From Anaerolineales bacterium (GTDB lineage Bacteria; Chloroflexota; Anaerolineae; Anaerolineales; Villigracilaceae), in assembly GCA_014379595.1 (NCBI GenBank), contig JACMLM010000070.1:1-52132 (forward strand): DNA of 52,132 nt. Direction: 5' to 3'. Numbering within the stretch: position 1 is the first letter of the stretch; the number at the start of each line of letters is the position of its first letter. The notes beneath the pieces are model-generated. The model saw nothing but the letters and a program-made list of their open reading frames with translations, was not told the DNA's origin and searched no databases. Shown here in pieces: positions 48,762 to 52,132 of this stretch. The position numbers were made by a program, and so were the translations under genes.

Positions 48762-50437
48762 AAAATACTCTTTTCTGCCAGCAAAGTTAGTTGCTCACGA
48801 ATGATCTTTGAATTGTGCCGCACATCTGTTGGAAATTTTTTCATGAACAAAAATGTTCTTATTTTCGACGCTTGTGGATGATTCTTTGCGAGTTCCATTA
48901 ATTCCTGCTTGATTTTATCTTGGATTACAAAAACTTCGGAAGTCTGCCATGGTGCGGTTAAGACAGGAATTTTTCCAAAAGACTTCCGAAGTTTGGCGCG
49001 AGGTTCAACCCACAAAACTGGTTCTTTGTTCACGCCCACCAAAGCAGTTCTATAAATTTCTGCATGTTCATTGAAGATGCCTTCGATTTGTTCAGTAAAC
49101 ATAACAATATCATTTGTTTGGACACGATGAGATTTTCTTCCGCAATACCATAAATGTCCTTGCTCATCAAAATATCCCACATCCCCCATGCGATGAATGA
49201 CATCATCTCCCATTTTGATTTTTGCCAAACGATTTGCATCTTCTCTGTGGAAGTAAACCCGAGTCACCGCCGCGCCTTGAACTGTGATCTCGCCAATTAC
49301 ATTGGGTTGCACTTCAAGAGAATCCTGCCATGCCTCAATTGCAGAATCTGTTATCTCAATAATGCGGACAGTTGCTCCATCTACGGGCTTACCGAGGCAT
49401 ATGCCTGCACCTTGGGCTGTTTTATTTGCAATATCAAATATTTCATGGCTCTCTATCTTTGCAATGGGCAATGCTTCTGTTGCACCATAGATACCAAAAA
49501 GACTGGTTTCATCACCAAGGACATTCCTAAACCTATTCTGGAGTTGAGTTGATGCTGGTGCCCCTGCCGTGATGACTCGTTTTAAGCTAGGCAAATGGTG
49601 GTCTCGATACGTTTCTCGCTCGCGCTCGAAACTACTCGACCACTGTTGTTCATAATATTTTGCCAGAATATCCAGCACTACGGGCGAAGCGAACATATTT
49701 GTCACATTGAATTGTTGAATGGCATGAATTACTTTTTCGGGATTTGTTTTCCCTGGCACAGGAAAGTTGATATCTGGAATCACAGATGTGACGCCGAGCA
49801 ATACATCGATAATGGCATAAAGAGGAAAAGCAGGGAGATCAATTTCATCTGGTGAGATGTTAAATGTTGCCTGAAACAAATCCAATTGAGCAGAAAAGTT
49901 TCCGTGATTGTATAGCACGCCCTTTGGAGATCCTGTGCTTCCGCTAGTGTAGATGATGGCGGCGGGAGAGTCAGTATTCAGTAACCAGTGATCTGTTGTT
50001 TGTAATTCGTAATTAGTAATTCGTAACAATTGATTAATAGATAAGTTATGTTTGATCGATTCTTTTCCCCAGCCAAATAGTTTTCGCAAAGTATGAGTAA
50101 GTGTGTTCCCAATAAAAATATCGGGCTTTGATTCTTTGAAGGATGCTTTTACTTTTTTTAATCCAATGGCAGGATCAACAATGATCGGAACAATACCAAG
50201 TTTGAGCAGCGCAAATGTCAAAGCGAAGAACTCAACGGATGGAAGAGTCATCAATGCGGCAGTCATGCCTGAGGTAATACGGCAGGCTAAAAGTCCATGG
50301 GCGATACGGTTTGTTAAATCCAATAATTGGGCGTAGGTGACAGTTTCCCAAATCCCTTTGTGAAAATAAATAAACGCGGCCTTGTCTGGGTAACGCGCCG
50401 CGTTGGTTTCGAATCTTTTCCAAATGTCTGAAATCAT
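48758..50437 (-). CDS. oleC: OleC-like AMP-binding ligase / beta-lactone synthetase
   Basis: 559 aa of the ANL superfamily. The P-loop is YTSGSTGSPKG (163-173), A5 is YGATEALP (317-324) and the hinge region is CGRKSHRV. The terminal FPTDVRHNSKIIREQL segment and the GATEALPIA motif are hallmarks of OleC proteins, which convert 2-alkyl-3-hydroxyacids to beta-lactones with ATP. The start overlaps the stop of the small GNAT gene (ATGA). Two repeat-derived segments are translated in frame: residues 265-281 (49596-49645, family B) and about 138-146 (50002-50026). Both lie in loop regions, with core motifs intact. Confidence 0.88.
   Translation of the reverse strand: MISDIWKRFETNAARYPDKAAFIYFHKGIWETVTYAQLLDLTNRIAHGLLACRITSGMTAALMTLPSVEFFALTFALLKLGIVPIIVDPAIGLKKVKASFKESKPDIFIGNTLTHTLRKLFGWGKESIKHNLSINQLLRITNYELQTTDHWLLNTDSPAAIIYTSGSTGSPKGVLYNHGNFSAQLDLFQATFNISPDEIDLPAFPLYAIIDVLLGVTSVIPDINFPVPGKTNPEKVIHAIQQFNVTNMFASPVVLDILAKYYEQQWSSSFERERETYRDHHLPSLKRVITAGAPASTQLQNRFRNVLGDETSLFGIYGATEALPIAKIESHEIFDIANKTAQGAGICLGKPVDGATVRIIEITDSAIEAWQDSLEVQPNVIGEITVQGAAVTRVYFHREDANRLAKIKMGDDVIHRMGDVGYFDEQGHLWYCGRKSHRVQTNDIVMFTEQIEGIFNEHAEIYRTALVGVNKEPVLWVEPRAKLRKSFGKIPVLTAPWQTSEVFVIQDKIKQELMELAKNHPQASKIRTFLFMKKFPTDVRHNSKIIREQLTLLAEKSIL
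49596..49645. repeat. Half-size family B palindrome inside the oleC-like gene
   Basis: TGGTGGTCTCGATACG at 49596-49611 is identical to an arm of the 45481 element, and CTACTCGACCAC at 49632-49643 matches its terminal arm. GCTCGC/GCGCTC symmetry lies between. The 50-bp element is in frame and encodes an S/R/E/H-rich loop (residues 265-281) of the ligase. Confidence 0.8.
50002..50026. repeat. AATTCGTAATTAG-type dispersed repeat inside the oleC-like gene
   Basis: GTAATTCGTAATTAGTAATTCGTAA is a self-similar AT-rich tract. On the gene strand it yields the RITNYELQ-type peptide, a translated repeat pattern seen in many repeat-rich environmental bacteria. It is frame-preserving. Confidence 0.5.
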
Positions 50438-50739
50438 TCTTCTTTATGTGGTTTTGTGAGACCCATATATTGTGGATTTCTGCGAACATATGCACCGACA
50501 TACGGGCACATGGGAATCACCCGAAGCGACTTCTCTTTTGCATATTCAAGAGCCGCTTGTGTAACTTTTCCTGCAACACCCCTGCCTCTGTGATCTGGAT
50601 GCACACCTACATGAGTCATGATAATGGTGCTGCCATCCATGGTGTAATCCAATTTTGCAAGCTGACCATCGATCCATGCTTCAAAACGATTCTCTTTTTC
50701 ATTATGAGTTACTTCAAGATTCTCTAAGTTGAGATCCAT
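50434..50739 (-). CDS. Small GNAT-like acetyltransferase (YjdJ/GCN5-related, PF14542 type)
   Basis: 101 aa. The compact fold has MTHVGVHPDHRGRGVAGKVTQAALEYA (about 41-67), the acetyl-CoA-binding loop, and MCPYVGAYVRRNPQY at the C-terminus, which is characteristic of the short Gcn5-related family including human NATD1 and E. coli YjdJ. Substrate unknown. AAGGA precedes the ATG. It follows the agmatinase-like gene by 10 bp and overlaps the oleC-like start by 4 bp, so it sits in the same transcript. Confidence 0.87.
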   Translation of the reverse strand: MDLNLENLEVTHNEKENRFEAWIDGQLAKLDYTMDGSTIIMTHVGVHPDHRGRGVAGKVTQAALEYAKEKSLRVIPMCPYVGAYVRRNPQYMGLTKPHKEE

Positions 50740-50749
50740 TGGATTTCCT

Positions 50750-51643
50750 TTATTTTTGTTTTTCGCGTGCGATAACCGCGATATATTCCATGATAATTTT
50801 CAAGCCTGCGAAAACCGTAGCTTCAGATGGGTCCAGTGGAGGTGCGATCTCAACAACATCCAAGCCAACGAGAGGCAAACCTTGCATGGATTTAAGTAGT
50901 GTTAAAACATCACGCGAGGTCAAACCGCCAAATTCAGGAATACCAGTCCCAGGGGCAAAAGCTGGGTCGAGACAGTCAATATCCAGTGAGATATGAATTG
51001 CATCACAATCGTTGAGAATATTATGGATGCTATCCGCTACTTTTCGTATACCGCGTTCAGCCACATCTGCGGCAGTATAAACATGGACACCGCCATTTTC
51101 GATGATGTCAATTTCCTGATCTTCCCATGAACGCAAGCCCACCATACAAACATCGTGCGGTTCGATTCCAAATTCCAGTCCGCGCCTCATAACACAGGCA
51201 TGAGAAAGCCTTGAACCATCAAAGTTGTCACATAGGTCGGGGTGCGCATCCACCCATAGCACGCCAAGCCGCATATCTTTATAACGTTCGCGTTGACCTT
51301 GAAGAATGGGAATGGTTACAGAATGATCACCGCCCAGAAGAATCGGCATATTGGGCAGGGTGGCCACTCGTTGGCGAACCATGTTGAAGTCCGATTCAGG
51401 ATTCGTGATTGGAATGTCACCCAGATCGCAGACTGTTAAATCCTTGAGGCGAGTCCTGTCTTCACTAAAAGGAGTCACATGGCGTGACCAATATCGCAGC
51501 CGTTCAGGCGCCAGAGCCGCACCTTTTCGTGCACTGGCAAGGCCATCAAAAGGAATGCCGATCACACTGAAATCAGCTTGTTTTGGGGTGATATCGGGGC
51601 GGTGCAGATCGCCCCAAAATCCGTGATTGCCTTCAACTGCCAT
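50750..51643 (-). CDS. Arginase/agmatinase family ureohydrolase
   Basis: 297 aa from the ATG at 51643 (AGGAG upstream; the frame also extends to 51694). Manganese-site motifs are LLGGDHS (102-108), DAHPD (132-136) and SLDIDCLDPAFAPG (about 221-234), the full set for binuclear-Mn ureohydrolases. It is likely agmatinase (agmatine to putrescine and urea), but arginase, guanidinobutyrase or formimidoylglutamase cannot be separated by motif. It is the first gene of the series running into the ole-like genes, and it is divergent from a lysine 2,3-aminomutase gene. Confidence 0.88.
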   Translation of the reverse strand: MAVEGNHGFWGDLHRPDITPKQADFSVIGIPFDGLASARKGAALAPERLRYWSRHVTPFSEDRTRLKDLTVCDLGDIPITNPESDFNMVRQRVATLPNMPILLGGDHSVTIPILQGQRERYKDMRLGVLWVDAHPDLCDNFDGSRLSHACVMRRGLEFGIEPHDVCMVGLRSWEDQEIDIIENGGVHVYTAADVAERGIRKVADSIHNILNDCDAIHISLDIDCLDPAFAPGTGIPEFGGLTSRDVLTLLKSMQGLPLVGLDVVEIAPPLDPSEATVFAGLKIIMEYIAVIAREKQK

Positions 51644-51784
51644 ATTCGCTCTCCTTTTTATAACCCAATTGTACTCTTTAAAAATTAGCGACATTGACCC
51701 GCATTCCGTTTGCTTTTACAATGTTTATATGTATTTGAAGTTTGCAGGATTTTTTCGCCCCGATCACGACCCTCCATTTGCGCG

Positions 51785-51813
51785 TTGACAACACATCGTT
51801 AGCGACCTTTACT
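51785..51813 (+). promoter_or_regulatory. Candidate sigma-70-type promoter upstream of kamA
   Basis: TTGACA (51785-51790), a 17-nt spacer, then TTTACT (51808-51813). This is the best -35/-10 match I saw in the window. It lies about 110 bp before the kamA ATG, within the 280-bp divergent gap between the agmatinase-like gene and kamA. The rest of that gap shows no other clear feature. Confidence 0.5.
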
Positions 51814-51923
51814 GCACATCGCATAAATTCCTAAACCTTAGCAACAACAATATGTCAAAAATTAAAGTTTTGAGTTAGAAAATTATGCAGTACTGTGTAA
51901 CCATATATATTTTCGGAGGAAAA

Positions 51924-52132
51924 ATGCCCAGCCCTATTATTTCAAAACGTGCGCCAATTTACGCCGATGTTCCAGATGAAAAATGGAACGATTGGCGCTG
52001 GCAATTAAGCAACCGCCTGAATACCGCGGAAGATATTGAAAAAGTTTTACCGATCACAGACAGTGAAAGAAAGGCGTTGCAAACGCAAGGCCTGTTCCGT
52101 GTAGATATAACGCCTTACTTTATTTCTTTGAT
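51924..52132 (+). CDS. kamA: Lysine 2,3-aminomutase, N-terminal part (cut by window edge)
   Basis: 69 codons are visible, opening MPSPIISKRAPIYADVPDEK and continuing with the WNDWRWQLSNRL and DIEKVLPITDSER segments that are characteristic of lysine 2,3-aminomutase before its radical-SAM core. The ATG has GGAGGA 3 nt upstream. The full enzyme converts L-lysine to L-beta-lysine using SAM, PLP and a [4Fe-4S] cluster; these sites lie beyond the window. In some bacteria beta-lysine is acetylated to an osmolyte; a partner ablB gene may follow outside. Confidence 0.85.
   Translation, partial: MPSPIISKRAPIYADVPDEKWNDWRWQLSNRLNTAEDIEKVLPITDSERKALQTQGLFRVDITPYFISL

Overview
The window looks like a chromosomal segment of an environmental bacterium, most likely Chloroflexota (Anaerolineae-like). 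That placement is inferred from gene content and repeat style, not from a marker phylogeny. Base composition is moderate and even. Genes are packed tightly on both strands, and several have a -10-like hexamer only 6-7 nt before the start codon, which suggests frequent leaderless transcription.

Layout. 1-9272 is mostly minus strand: a coupled operon (flippase-like membrane protein, DUF1998 helicase carrying an HNH module, ChrA, MFS exporter), a YugP-like zinc peptidase, an S41 protease and a HAD phosphatase. The phosphatase is divergent from mutL across a symmetric palindromic promoter. 9343-20270 holds mutL, a PAS-GGDEF protein, a DUF1800/DUF1501 pair, lipB, a soluble transhydrogenase and a DprE1/DprE2-like pair. 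20414-27138 is plus strand: GAF-GGDEF protein, lipid kinase, XPB-N-like protein, SDR, glycine C-acetyltransferase, then a REP-associated transposase (RAYT) with its REP hairpins. 27165-31568 has an FAD desaturase-like gene, two tRNA-Ser genes plus a tRNA 3'-end remnant, a membrane cytochrome c, two phased palindromic operators, and an ECF sigma/anti-sigma pair. 31781-36379 encodes a dimethylglycine-dehydrogenase-like protein and a CocE/S15 hydrolase. 36424-43129 is an island with a 1146-aa kinase-like/STAND ATPase/TPR protein, acetyltransferases (one AAC(3)-I-like) and a Nudix hydrolase.

43249-51643 is the most striking block. A long, partly overlapping minus-strand gene series encodes an agmatinase-family protein, a small GNAT, an OleC-like beta-lactone synthetase/AMP ligase, an OleD-like reductase, an MBL-fold hydrolase, a FemAB/GNAT-like transferase, an OleA/FabH-like thiolase and an ATP-grasp ligase. 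No OleB (beta-lactone decarboxylase) is present. I read it as a candidate beta-lactone or long-chain beta-hydroxy-lipid pathway with amino-group tailoring. A truncated lysine 2,3-aminomutase (kamA) begins divergently at the right edge.

A second theme is palindromic repeats of at least five families. They occur between genes and, unusually, also in frame inside genes (helicase, XPB-N-like gene, RAYT, FAD oxidoreductase, oleC, the 3' end of oleD, possibly lipB).
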